Origin: Streptomyces virginiae
GTDB taxonomy: Bacteria > Actinomycetota > Actinomycetes > Streptomycetales > Streptomycetaceae
Assembly: GCF_000720455.1 (NCBI RefSeq)
Contig: NZ_JOAK01000040.1
Location: 13,821 to 77,820, forward strand
Length of the DNA stretch: 64,000 bases
Direction of reading: 5' to 3'
A program made the translations under genes and the position numbers. Positions 40,371-48,700 of the stretch are shown one piece after another (position 1 is the stretch's first letter; each line of letters opens with the position of its first letter). A model generated the notes under the pieces. It did not search any database. It saw only the letters and a program-made list of their open reading frames with translations, and had not been told where the DNA came from.

Positions 40371-41399
40371 ATGGGTACAGCGGCAGTGGTGGTCTACGGG
40401 GCGACCGGACACACCGGCCGGTTCGTCGTCGCCGAACTGCGACGGCGCGGATTCGCCGCCGTCGTCTCGGGCCGGGACGCGTCCCGGCTGGAGGCACTGG
40501 CCGCGGAGTGGGGGGACGTGGAGGTGCGCCCCGCGACCGTCGACGACGCCGGTTCGCTGGACCGGGCCCTGGCCGGCGCGGCGGCCGTGATCAACTGCGC
40601 CGGGCCGTTCGCGGTGACGGCGGGTCCGGTCGTCGAGGCGGCCCTGCGGGCGGGGATCCCGTACCTGGACGTCGCGGCGGAACTGGAGGCGAACGTCGCG
40701 ACGTTCGCCGGCCACGAGCGGGCGGCCGCCGCGGCCGGCACGCCCGTGGTGCCCGCGATGGCGTTCTTCGGCGGGCTGGGCGACCTGCTGGTGACGGCGG
40801 CGATGGGCGAGTGGACCTCCGCGGAAATCGCTCACGTCGCCTACGGGTTGAGCAGCTGGCACCCGACGTCCGGCACCCGGGCGGCGGGCCGGGTGTCCCA
40901 CGAGCGCCGCGCGGGGCGCCGCGTGCGCTTCGCGGACGGCGCGCTGCGGTACCACGACGACGCGGTGGTGGAGCAGGACTGGGCATTCCCGGAGCCGCTG
41001 GGCCGGCGGTCGGTGATCGCGGAGTTCACCATGGCCGACGCCGTCACCGTGCCCAGCCACCTGGCGGTGCCGGAGGTCCGTACGTACATGACCGTCGAAG
41101 CCGCGAGGGACCTGGCCGCCGAGGACACCCCGGCGCCTGAACCGGCCGACGACCTGGGGCGGTCGGACCAGACGTTCGTCGTGGACGTGGTGGTGGCTTC
41201 GGGAGGCGTCGAGCGCCGGGCAACGGCCCGCGGCCGGGACATCTACGCGGTCACCGCGCCCCTGGTGGTGGAGGCCCTCGAACGCGTGCTGTCCGGGCGC
41301 ACGCGGACCACGGGGGTCGCGTCGGCCGGTGCGATGTTCGACGCGCCCGACTTCCTGCGGGCGCTGGAGCCTTACGTGTCGGTGCGGCTCCCGCACTGA
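40371..41399 (+). CDS. Saccharopine-dehydrogenase-like NAD(P)-binding protein
   Basis: A 342-residue protein from ATG 40371 behind AGGGGG. The N-terminal Rossmann fold is clear (VVVYGATGHTGRFVVAELRR, glycines at residues 10, 13 and 16), followed by VSGRDASRLEALA and AVINCAGPFAVTAGPVVEAA. The rest matches the Sacchrp_dh_NADP group, which includes trans-acting enoyl reductases. True saccharopine dehydrogenase is not implied. The neighbouring divergent GlxA regulator suggests control by a small metabolite. Confidence 0.87.
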   Translation: MGTAAVVVYGATGHTGRFVVAELRRRGFAAVVSGRDASRLEALAAEWGDVEVRPATVDDAGSLDRALAGAAAVINCAGPFAVTAGPVVEAALRAGIPYLDVAAELEANVATFAGHERAAAAAGTPVVPAMAFFGGLGDLLVTAAMGEWTSAEIAHVAYGLSSWHPTSGTRAAGRVSHERRAGRRVRFADGALRYHDDAVVEQDWAFPEPLGRRSVIAEFTMADAVTVPSHLAVPEVRTYMTVEAARDLAAEDTPAPEPADDLGRSDQTFVVDVVVASGGVERRATARGRDIYAVTAPLVVEALERVLSGRTRTTGVASAGAMFDAPDFLRALEPYVSVRLPH

Positions 41400-41485
41400 A
41401 CGGGCGGGCCGGGGGACAGCCGTACTCCGGTTCGGGGGACAGCCGTAGTGAGGGGACACCTCCCCCGCACCTAGCGTCCACGTGT

Positions 41486-43186
41486 ATGACACACGTGACA
41501 CACGGACAACACGGCGCGAAGTGCGAGCCCTTAGGGAGTGACCCCGCCGGGCAGGCGGGACGTTGCGGACACAGCCCAGGCCCGGGGCCGGGGCGGGGGC
41601 GGTGGTACGCGGTCGCACCGGCCCTGGCCGCGATCGTGGTGGCCGCCTGCGTCCCGGTGGCGTACGCGGCGCCGCCGCCCGCTCCGCCCGCTCCGGCCGC
41701 GCCGCCCGCCCCCGCACAGGGCGCCGGTGACGGGCTCGACCGCTACCACCGCCAGCGCCTCGACTGGGGCAGCTGCGTCAAGGGCCCGGACGACGCGGCG
41801 GGCCGCGACCTGGACCGGTCCGGCGCGAGCTGCGCCGACGTGACCGTCCCGCTGGACTACACGGACCCCCGCGGCCGCACGATCACCGTCGCGGTCTCCC
41901 GGCTCAAGGCCACCGACACCCGTCGGCGCATCGGCGCCGTCCTCATCAACTACGGCGGCCCCGGCGGCACCGCCGTCGAGTCCCCGCCGCACGTCCGCGA
42001 GGCGATGAAGGAGGTCGGCGCGCGCTACGACATCGTCGGCTTCGACCCGCGCTTCGTCGGCCGCAGCACCCCGCTGGACTGCGGCTGGCCGGTCGGCACG
42101 GCGTGGTTCTCGGCAGGCTCCGGCCGGGCCGGCTTCGAGCGCCAGGTCGCCCTCCAGAAGGACCTGGCCGGCAGGTGCCGCGCCGCCGGCGCATCGGTGC
42201 TGCCCCACATCAGCACCCGCAACACCGCCCGCGACATGGACGTCATCCGCGCCGCGCTCGGCGAACGCCGGATCTCCTACCTGGGCTACTCCTACGGCAC
42301 CTATCTGGGCACGGTCTACACGCAGATGTTCCCCGGCCGCTACGACCGGGTCGTCCTCGACGGGGCCGTCGCCCCCGGCGACTACAAGGCCCGGCTGATG
42401 CAGGGCGCCGAGCCCGAGAACGAACGGGCGCTCGCGGACTGGGCCGACTGGGCCGCCGACCGCCACGACACCCACGGGCTGGGCCGCACCCGCGCCGAGG
42501 TCCTCGCCACCGTCGAGGGGATCGTCGCGGCGTCGGCACGGGGCCCGCTGACCGTCGGCGCCGCCCCCGACGTCTTCCGGCTCGACGACACCCAGGTCCC
42601 GCTGCTCCTCTTCATGGGGATCGCGGACGACACCGACAGGGCGCGGACCGCCCTCGCCGAGCAGGTGTCGGCGCTGGCGAAGGCGGCGCAGGGCCGGCCC
42701 GCGCCGCTGTCGCCGGACTTCGTCCAGCTGCTGCGGTACGTCCTGACCGGTGAGCAGGCGGCGACCGGCGGCGTCCAGGCGGCGATCATCTGCGGGGACG
42801 TCGGCGCTCCGCGCGATCCCGAGGTCTACTGGCGCGACATCGAGCGCAGCCGGGCCGCGCACCCGCTGTTCGGGCCGCTCACCAACAACGTCAACCCGTG
42901 CGCCTTCTGGGACCGGCCGCGCGAGGAGCGCACCCGGGTCCGCCGGGACGCCGCCGTGCTGATCGTCGCGGCCACCGGGGACCCCCGCACCACGTACCGC
43001 AGCAGCGTCGGGCTCCACGGGCTGCTGCCGAGTTCGAGGCTGATCACCCTGGAGGACGCCAACCGGCACGGGCTGTACGGCGAGTACGGCAACGCCTGTG
43101 TCGACGACGGGGTCAACGCCTATCTGGCCACCGGGAAGCTGCCGGAGGAGGACCGGACCTGCGGCGCCGCTTCCTCGTCCGATTGA
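41486..43186 (+). CDS. Secreted alpha/beta hydrolase of the Tap/Slp tripeptidyl aminopeptidase type
   Basis: A 566-residue protein from ATG 41486. A long basic N-region precedes the hydrophobic segment YAVAPALAAIVVAACVPVAYA, with cleavage likely after AYA near residue 61. A Pro/Ala-rich spacer follows. The hydrolase core contains LINYGGPGGTAV (oxyanion region), the nucleophile elbow GYSYGTYLG near residue 269, and a TAP-like C-terminal domain with LIVAATGDPRT and the final catalytic His in DANRHGLYG. Streptomyces enzymes of this family remove N-terminal tripeptides from secreted proteins. A palindromic CACGTGT/ACACGTG pair overlaps the start codon. Confidence 0.92.
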   Translation: MTHVTHGQHGAKCEPLGSDPAGQAGRCGHSPGPGPGRGRWYAVAPALAAIVVAACVPVAYAAPPPAPPAPAAPPAPAQGAGDGLDRYHRQRLDWGSCVKGPDDAAGRDLDRSGASCADVTVPLDYTDPRGRTITVAVSRLKATDTRRRIGAVLINYGGPGGTAVESPPHVREAMKEVGARYDIVGFDPRFVGRSTPLDCGWPVGTAWFSAGSGRAGFERQVALQKDLAGRCRAAGASVLPHISTRNTARDMDVIRAALGERRISYLGYSYGTYLGTVYTQMFPGRYDRVVLDGAVAPGDYKARLMQGAEPENERALADWADWAADRHDTHGLGRTRAEVLATVEGIVAASARGPLTVGAAPDVFRLDDTQVPLLLFMGIADDTDRARTALAEQVSALAKAAQGRPAPLSPDFVQLLRYVLTGEQAATGGVQAAIICGDVGAPRDPEVYWRDIERSRAAHPLFGPLTNNVNPCAFWDRPREERTRVRRDAAVLIVAATGDPRTTYRSSVGLHGLLPSSRLITLEDANRHGLYGEYGNACVDDGVNAYLATGKLPEEDRTCGAASSSD

Positions 43187-43190
43187 CATT

Positions 43191-43232
43191 CTTGCACTCG
43201 AAGTGCAAGCGTAAAACTGCACGGTGAGTGCA
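43191..43232. promoter_or_regulatory. Tandem operator sites upstream of the MMPL gene
   Basis: CTTGCACT (43191-43198) and AGTGCAAG (43202-43209) form a perfect palindrome around CGA. TGCAC (43218-43222) and GTGCA (43228-43232) repeat the same half-sites with a five-base spacer. A TTGACA lies at 43183-43188. The nearby TetR-type gene (46299-46934) is a candidate binder. Confidence 0.65.
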
Positions 43233-43262
43233 ATATGTTGTCATCGGATCATGGAGGCCGGG

Positions 43263-45521
43263 ATGTTCCTGACGCTGGGGCGCTGGTGCGCCCGTCGGCC
43301 GAGACGGGTGATCGGGGCCTGGCTGTTGCTGCTCCTCGTGCTCGGAGGCGCCGTCATGGCGTACGGCCGTGTGACCAGCGAGGCGGTGACCATCCCGGGC
43401 AGTGACAGCCAGGCCGCGCTCGACACGGCGGCGGCGGCCTTCCCCGGCCCGGCCTCCGGCAACCAGCCCCTCGTCCTGCGCACCGGACCCGGCGGCCCGG
43501 TCCTGACCGGCGAAGGCACCCGGGAGGCCGTCGAGCGCAGCGCCCGGGCCATCGCCGAGGTGCCGCACGTCGTGAGCGTCACCTCGCCCTACGAACGCGC
43601 CGGCGCCGCCGCGATGAGCCGCGACGGGCACACCGCCTACCTCACCGTGGGCCTCGACGTCACCGGCCGGGACATCACCCCCGAACTGTCGCAGCGGATC
43701 ACCGACGCGGCCGGACCGGCCGAAGCCGCCGGGATCCAGGTCACCCCGGGCGGCGACCTGGCGGCCGCCGTGGACCGGCCGGACACCGGACACAGCGAGC
43801 TCATCGGCCTCGCGGCCGCCGCCGTGATCCTCTTCGTCGGCTTCCGGAAGGCGGCCGCGGCCGGGCTGCCCCTGGTCATCGGGGTCACCGGGCTGGTCGC
43901 GTCGCTGGCCGCCATCGGCCTGGCCGGGCACCTCGTGGACATGCCGTCCTCCGGCACCACCATCGCCGCGATGATCGGCCTCGGCGTGGGCATCGACTAC
44001 ACGCTGTTCTGCCTCACCCGGTTCCGGGAGTTCCGCGGCCGGGGCGTGCCGGCCGCCGAGGCCGCCGCCCTGGCCACGGCCACCGCCGGGAAGGCCTCCG
44101 CCTTCGCCGGTTGCGCCGTGATCGCGGCGCTGGCCGGGCTCGCGCTGGGCGGGCTGCCGCTGCTGCGGGCCCTGGCGCTGGCGCCCGCGGTCGCGGTGCT
44201 CGTCGCCGTGGCCGCGACCCTCACGCTGCTGCCCGCCCTGCTGAGCCTGCTGGCCCGGTTCCTCGGCGCCGCCCGGGAAGAGGGCGCCACCGCACCGGAC
44301 GGGACGGACGCGCCCGCCCCCGCCGGCCGCGGCTGGCAGCGGATCGCCGAACGCGTCACGGCCCGGCCCTGGCGCCACCTGCTCGCCGGCCTCGCCCTGC
44401 TCCTGCTGCTCGCCGCTCCCGCCACCCAGCTGTCCTTCGGGCAGCTCGACGCCGGCGACAAGCCCGCCGGCTCGGCCAGCCGCACCGCCTACGAACAGCT
44501 CTCGGACGCGTTCGGGCCCGGCGTCAACGGCCCCCTCCAGGTGACCGACACGCTGGCCGCGCCCGCCGCCGGCCCGCAGGACGCCCGCGTGGCCAAGGTG
44601 TCGACCGCCCTGGCCGCCACCCCCGGCGTGGCATCAGTGAGTCCGCCGCAGCTCACCTCCGACGGCCGCACCGTCCGCTGGCAGGTCACGCCCGCCACCG
44701 GCCCCGGCGACCCGGCGACCGCCCGGCTGGTCGACACCCTGCGCGGCGACACCCTGCCCGCTGCCACCGCCGACGGGGCGGGGACGGCACACGTCGGCGG
44801 GGCCGCGGCCGCCGTCACCGACCTCAACGACCGCCTCGCGCACCGGCTGCCCGCCGTGATCGGGACCGTGGTGCTCGTGGCCGGACTGCTGCTCCTGGCG
44901 GCCTTCCGCTCGCCGCTCCTCGCGCTCAAGGCCGCCGTGCTGAACCTGCTGTCGGTGGCCGCCGCGTACGGGGTGCTGACCGCGGTGTTCCAGTGGGGCT
45001 GGGGCGCGGAACTGATCGGCCTGGAAGGCCCGGTGCCCGTGCCCGGCTACGTACCGCTGCTGATGTTCGCCGTCCTCTTCGGGCTCTCCATGGACTACGA
45101 GGTGTTCCTCCTGACCTCGGTGCGCGAGAAGTGGCTGGCGAGCGGCGACAGCCGGCAGGCGGTGGTCGCGGGCCTCGCCTCGACGGGCCGGATCATCACC
45201 TCCGCCGCACTGATCATGGTGAGCGTCTTCCTCGCGTACCTGCTCTCGGACGACCCCGTGGTGAAGATGTTCGGCACCGGGCTCGCGGCGGCCGTCGCCC
45301 TCGACGTCACCGTCGTACGCGGGCTGCTGGTCCCCACCACCATGGCGCTGCTCGGGGACCGCGGCTGGTGGCTGCCCCGCCGTCTCGACCGGATCCTGCC
45401 GGAGCTCGACATCGAGGGCAGCGCCCACACCCTGCCGGCCGAACGGCCCGGTACCGTCGCCGCTCCCGCGGCCGGCGGACCCGGCGATTCCACCGCCACC
45501 AGTCCCCTTCCCACCCGGTGA
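43263..45521 (+). CDS. MMPL/RND-family transporter
   Basis: A 752-residue exporter from ATG 43263, five bases after GGAGG; ATG 43251 is in frame but lacks such a site. Two halves each have a lead helix, a porter domain and a five-helix bundle. GLGVGIDYTLFCLTRFREF marks the first half and GLSMDYEVFLLTSVREKWL the second, with Asp-Tyr proton-relay residues in both. The C-terminal tail is short, unlike the exporter at 19658. It is followed by a DUF2993 protein gene nine bases on and preceded by two operator-like palindromes. A lipid or hydrophobic substrate is likely on family grounds. Confidence 0.93.
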   Translation: MFLTLGRWCARRPRRVIGAWLLLLLVLGGAVMAYGRVTSEAVTIPGSDSQAALDTAAAAFPGPASGNQPLVLRTGPGGPVLTGEGTREAVERSARAIAEVPHVVSVTSPYERAGAAAMSRDGHTAYLTVGLDVTGRDITPELSQRITDAAGPAEAAGIQVTPGGDLAAAVDRPDTGHSELIGLAAAAVILFVGFRKAAAAGLPLVIGVTGLVASLAAIGLAGHLVDMPSSGTTIAAMIGLGVGIDYTLFCLTRFREFRGRGVPAAEAAALATATAGKASAFAGCAVIAALAGLALGGLPLLRALALAPAVAVLVAVAATLTLLPALLSLLARFLGAAREEGATAPDGTDAPAPAGRGWQRIAERVTARPWRHLLAGLALLLLLAAPATQLSFGQLDAGDKPAGSASRTAYEQLSDAFGPGVNGPLQVTDTLAAPAAGPQDARVAKVSTALAATPGVASVSPPQLTSDGRTVRWQVTPATGPGDPATARLVDTLRGDTLPAATADGAGTAHVGGAAAAVTDLNDRLAHRLPAVIGTVVLVAGLLLLAAFRSPLLALKAAVLNLLSVAAAYGVLTAVFQWGWGAELIGLEGPVPVPGYVPLLMFAVLFGLSMDYEVFLLTSVREKWLASGDSRQAVVAGLASTGRIITSAALIMVSVFLAYLLSDDPVVKMFGTGLAAAVALDVTVVRGLLVPTTMALLGDRGWWLPRRLDRILPELDIEGSAHTLPAERPGTVAAPAAGGPGDSTATSPLPTR

Positions 45522-45529
45522 GGTTCCGT

Positions 45530-46276
45530 ATGCTCCCCCGCACCACCGCACGGCCCGGCGACACCGCGGGCCGCCGCCCGGCCCGGCCCGCCGCCCGGCC
45601 GCCCCGGTCCGGACGCCGCCGCGTCCTGCTCGCGGCCGGACTGGCCGGCGTACTGCTGCTCGCGCTGCCCGTCACCGACTCGGTCGCCCGCGGCCTGGCC
45701 GAGGGGCGGCTCGCGGACCGGATCAGCGAGCGTCAGACCAACCTCGCGGGACGCCCTGACGTGTCCATCGAGGGGCTGCCGTTCCTCCTCCAGGCCGCCC
45801 GCGACACCTACCCCGAGGTACGGGTGCGGGCCGACGCGACGACCGACCGCGGCAGCCGGGTCAAGGCCGACGTCACCCTCGACAACGTCACCCGCGAGGG
45901 CGACGGCTTCAAGGCGGACTCGGCATCGGCCCGCTTCACCGCCCCGTACTCCTCCCTGGGCGACGGACCGGACGGCGACACCCGGATCTCCGACGCCGGC
46001 AACGGCCAGCTCCTCATCCGCCGCAGCGTGCTGGGCGCGCCCGTGGTCCTGACGGCGGGCGTCGAACTCCACGACGGCGTCGTCTCGCTGCGCCCGACGG
46101 CCGCCTCGATGGCCGGCCGGACCCTGGACCCGGCCAGCCCGCTCATCGCGCAGGCGCTCGCCCGGCAGACCCGGACCCTGCCCGAGCTGCCCCTGGGCCT
46201 GCGGCCCGCGGGCGTGTCGGTGGGCGCGGACGGTGTGACGGTGACCGCGCGGGCCGAGGACGTCCGCCAGGTCTGA
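45530..46276 (+). CDS. DUF2993 (LmeA-like) membrane-anchored protein
   Basis: A 248-residue protein. ATG 45530 follows GGTGAGG at good spacing; GTG 45518 in the same frame overlaps the MMPL stop. A basic Arg/Pro-rich N-terminus precedes one hydrophobic segment (VLLAAGLAGVLLLALPVTDS) near residues 29-48, a signal anchor or signal peptide. The exported part is the DUF2993 fold, with LADRISERQTNLAGRPDVSI and the repeated beta-strand pattern of this family. The mycobacterial LmeA protein binds phospholipids. With the MMPL gene it may deliver or receive an envelope lipid (inference). Confidence 0.88.
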   Translation: MLPRTTARPGDTAGRRPARPAARPPRSGRRRVLLAAGLAGVLLLALPVTDSVARGLAEGRLADRISERQTNLAGRPDVSIEGLPFLLQAARDTYPEVRVRADATTDRGSRVKADVTLDNVTREGDGFKADSASARFTAPYSSLGDGPDGDTRISDAGNGQLLIRRSVLGAPVVLTAGVELHDGVVSLRPTAASMAGRTLDPASPLIAQALARQTRTLPELPLGLRPAGVSVGADGVTVTARAEDVRQV

Positions 46277-46298
46277 GGGCTTGTCGAGGGCCCGCCGC

Positions 46299-46934
46299 TC
46301 ATCCGCGCGGGTGATCGCCCGCCGCCAGCAGGTTCAGCACGGTGGCCTCCATCGCCGCGCGCGCCTGCTGCGGGCTCTTCCCGCCGGAGCGCCAGTGGTG
46401 CCACGCCCCCCAGGTGGTGACCGCGTCCAGACCGTCGAGGAGTTCGGCCGCCCGGTTCTCGTCCAGGCGGCCGAGCTCCTCCGCGAAGATCTCCGCGACC
46501 TTGCGCCGCGCGTCCGCGAACGCCTCGTCCGTGACCTGCTGGATGCGCGGCGACGGGTGGTCGATCCGCATCAGCGTCAGCCGCGCCGGGGTGATCCACT
46601 CCAGGATCCGCGCCCGCTGTTCGGCCAGTGCCTCCACCCGGACCCGGCGGGGCCCGGTCACGGGCAACGGCCTGATCTGCTCGGCCAGTTGCTCCAGCCG
46701 CCGGGTGATCGCGAGGTCCACCAGCTCGGACATGTCGGCGAAGTGGTGGAAGACCAGCCGGCGCGAGACACCCGCGCGTTCGGCGACCCGCTCGGCCGGG
46801 AACTCCACGACGCCCTCGTCCAGCAGGTCGAGCAACGCGTCCACGATCTTGTCCCGGGTGCGGCGGCCGCGCTCGGTCCGCCCGTCCACCCGTACCGGCG
46901 CCGGGCCGGGCACCCGGTCGTCCGTCTCCGCCAC
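46299..46934 (-). CDS. TetR-family transcriptional regulator
   Basis: A 211-residue protein from GTG 46934 behind GGAGGGAG; an ATG at 46997 would add 21 residues. The N-terminal helix-turn-helix is ERVAERAGVSRRLVFHHFAD, around residues 45-64. The remaining helices form the ligand-binding domain, with RIDHPSPRIQQV and a C-terminal dimerisation helix. It ends 22 bases from the convergent DUF2993 gene and probably regulates the MMPL-DUF2993 pair, whose upstream region has two TGCAC/GTGCA operator-like sites. Confidence 0.9.
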   Translation of the reverse strand: MAETDDRVPGPAPVRVDGRTERGRRTRDKIVDALLDLLDEGVVEFPAERVAERAGVSRRLVFHHFADMSELVDLAITRRLEQLAEQIRPLPVTGPRRVRVEALAEQRARILEWITPARLTLMRIDHPSPRIQQVTDEAFADARRKVAEIFAEELGRLDENRAAELLDGLDAVTTWGAWHHWRSGGKSPQQARAAMEATVLNLLAAGDHPRG

Positions 46935-46987
46935 CGCTGCTCCCTCCGCCGTACGCCTCGCCCGTATTTTCGCACCCTCGGCAGAAC

Positions 46988-47587
46988 CTAGGGGCACCCC
47001 GCCGGGGCCGCGGCGGTGAAGCGGTGGCGCATCCGGTGCAGGCCCCGCCGGGTGTGGCTCTTCACGGTGCCGAGCGGCATCCCGGTGCGCTCGGCGATCT
47101 GGGTCTGGGTGAGGTCCCCGAAGAAGGCCATGGCCAGCACCTCCCGCTGCGGGCCGGGCAGTTTCGCCAGCTCCCCGGTGATCAGCAGCCTGTCCAGGAC
47201 GGCTTCGGGGCCGACCGCGGGCTCGTCCGGCGGGGGCAGGGCGGCGCCGGCCGCGGTGACCAGGGCGAGCCTCCGGGTGCGGTCCGCGAGCGCGTCGGCG
47301 ATCTTCCGCCGGGTGATGCCGACGAGCCAGCCGGGGAAGGCGCCGCGCTCCGGCCGGTAGCCGGCCCGGCCGCGCCAGGCGGCCAGGAAGACCTGCTGGC
47401 TGACGTCCTCGGCCTCCCGGGGATCGCCGAGGCTACGGGCCGCCAGGGCCTGGACGAGGCCGCCCCAGCGACGGTACGCGACGGTCAGGCACTGCTCGTC
47501 GCCCCGTACGAAGCCCTCGGCGACCTCGTGGTCGAGGAGTCCGTCCCCGGTCACGGGGGACGGCTGGACGGCGGCGCTCAGGGTCAT
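46988..47587 (-). CDS. ECF RNA polymerase sigma factor (LitS-like by context)
   Basis: A 199-residue extracytoplasmic-function sigma factor from ATG 47587 behind AGGAG. Region 2 is visible around residues 30-90 (SLGDPREAEDVSQQVFLAAW and PGWLVGITRRKIADALADRT). Region 4 lies around 140-190 (LPGPQREVLAMAFFGDLTQT, then IAERTGMPLGTVKSHTRRGL). No SnoaL-type C-terminal domain or adjacent anti-sigma gene is present. It is divergent from a B12-type MerR regulator and close to a photolyase gene, the arrangement of the LitR/LitS light-response system of Streptomyces. LitS there transcribes carotenoid and photolyase genes. The identification as LitS rests on context. Confidence 0.85.
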   Translation of the reverse strand: MTLSAAVQPSPVTGDGLLDHEVAEGFVRGDEQCLTVAYRRWGGLVQALAARSLGDPREAEDVSQQVFLAAWRGRAGYRPERGAFPGWLVGITRRKIADALADRTRRLALVTAAGAALPPPDEPAVGPEAVLDRLLITGELAKLPGPQREVLAMAFFGDLTQTQIAERTGMPLGTVKSHTRRGLHRMRHRFTAAAPAGCP

Positions 47588-47704
47588 GGCGGCTGCTCCT
47601 CGGACGGGCGCGCCCCGTGGAGTGCGGGGGCCGGGCCCCTCCAGATTCCGGCCCGTGCGCGCTTCGGCACCACTCGCATCGGTTGTGCGTCGCATCATGG
47701 ACTC
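47588..47704. promoter_or_regulatory. Divergent promoter region of the sigma factor and LitR-like genes
   Basis: This 117-base gap must hold both promoters and probably the LitR operator. No perfect palindrome of eight or more bases per arm was found. The GC-rich GGGGGCCGGGCCCCTC near 47625-47640 is partly self-complementary. No -35/-10 pair is confidently placed. Confidence 0.35.
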
Positions 47705-48700
47705 ATGACGGAGTCTGCACACGGCTTGACCACGGGGGCGGTGGCCCGCCGGCTGGGGGTCGCCCCGACGACGCTGCGTTCCTGGGACCGGCGCTACGGA
47801 ATCGGACCGGCCGCCCGCGAGGACGGCCGCCACCGGCGGTGGACCCCCGAGGACGTCGCCGTCCTGCACGAGATGTGTCGGCTGACCTCGTCGGGGATCC
47901 CGCCCGCGGAGGCCGCGCGGGCCGCCCTCGCCGGTCCGGCGCCCGCCCCGCCCGCTCCGCCCGCCCCGCCCGCCGATGGGGAACCGCTCCCCCGGCCGGC
48001 CCGCGGGCCCGGTTCGGGCAACGGCCTGCCCCTGGGCGCCGTACGGCAGGAGTGCCGCGGGCTCGGGCGGGCCGCGGTGCGCCTCGACGCCTGGGCCGTG
48101 GACGACATGCTGGCCTCCGTGGTCGCCGAGTACGGCCTGGTCGCCGCCTGGGAGGAGGTGATGGCGCCGACCCTGCACGCCGTGGGCCGCAAGTGGGAGA
48201 CCTCGGGCGACCGGTACGTCGAGGTCGAGCACCTGCTGTCCTGGCACGTGTCGAGCGCACTGCGCCGCGCCGCCGGGCCCCCGCCGTCCGGGGCGAGGGC
48301 GGGCGTACCCCCGGTGCTGCTCGCCTGCGTGCCGGGCGAGCAGCACACCCTGGCGCTGGAGGCGCTGGCCGCGGGGCTGGCCGAACTGGGCCTGCCCACG
48401 CTCATGTTCGGGCCGGCCGTGCCGCCCGAGGCGCTCGACCAGGCGGTACGCCGGACCGGTCCCGCCGCGGTCGTGCTGTGGTCCCAGGCCCGGTCGACCG
48501 CGAACCCTCCGCTGGCCCGGCACGTCGCCGACACCGTGTGGGGCGTCCGGGGCGCCCGCGCCCGGCCCGCCGTGCTGCCGGCGGGCCCGGGCTGGGCCGG
48601 TCAGCCCCTCGCCCCGGGCACGCTGCGGCCCGGCGGACTGCGGGACGCCCTGGCCCTGTTGCGCGGGCTGTGCGACACGGCGGCCGCGGGTCAGTCCTGA
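47705..48700 (+). CDS. litR: MerR-family B12-binding regulator (LitR/CarH type)
   Basis: A 331-residue regulator from ATG 47705. The MerR helix-turn-helix is at residues 8-75 (LTTGAVARRLGVAPTTLRSW, then RYGIGPAAREDGRHRRWTPE). After a Pro/Ala linker comes the helical cap of a cobalamin-binding module with a WETSGDRYVEVEH segment, equivalent to the W-x9-EH motif of CarH but one residue longer. The Rossmann-like B12 fold follows, with ACVPGEQHTLALEALA carrying the lower axial His. Such proteins bind adenosylcobalamin, repress in the dark and fall apart in light. The divergent sigma factor and convergent photolyase gene support this role. Its end overlaps the photolyase end by ten bases. Confidence 0.87.
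   Translation: MTESAHGLTTGAVARRLGVAPTTLRSWDRRYGIGPAAREDGRHRRWTPEDVAVLHEMCRLTSSGIPPAEAARAALAGPAPAPPAPPAPPADGEPLPRPARGPGSGNGLPLGAVRQECRGLGRAAVRLDAWAVDDMLASVVAEYGLVAAWEEVMAPTLHAVGRKWETSGDRYVEVEHLLSWHVSSALRRAAGPPPSGARAGVPPVLLACVPGEQHTLALEALAAGLAELGLPTLMFGPAVPPEALDQAVRRTGPAAVVLWSQARSTANPPLARHVADTVWGVRGARARPAVLPAGPGWAGQPLAPGTLRPGGLRDALALLRGLCDTAAAGQS

Noticed and set aside
41478..41500. CACGTGT/ACACGTG inverted repeat as an operator for the secreted hydrolase
   Set aside because: It overlaps the start codon and is partly explained by short repeated coding triplets. There is no adjacent regulator to support it.
47588..47704. Cobalamin riboswitch in the litR region
   Set aside because: The gap is too short and shows no recognisable B12 box. 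B12 sensing is expected through the LitR protein itself.
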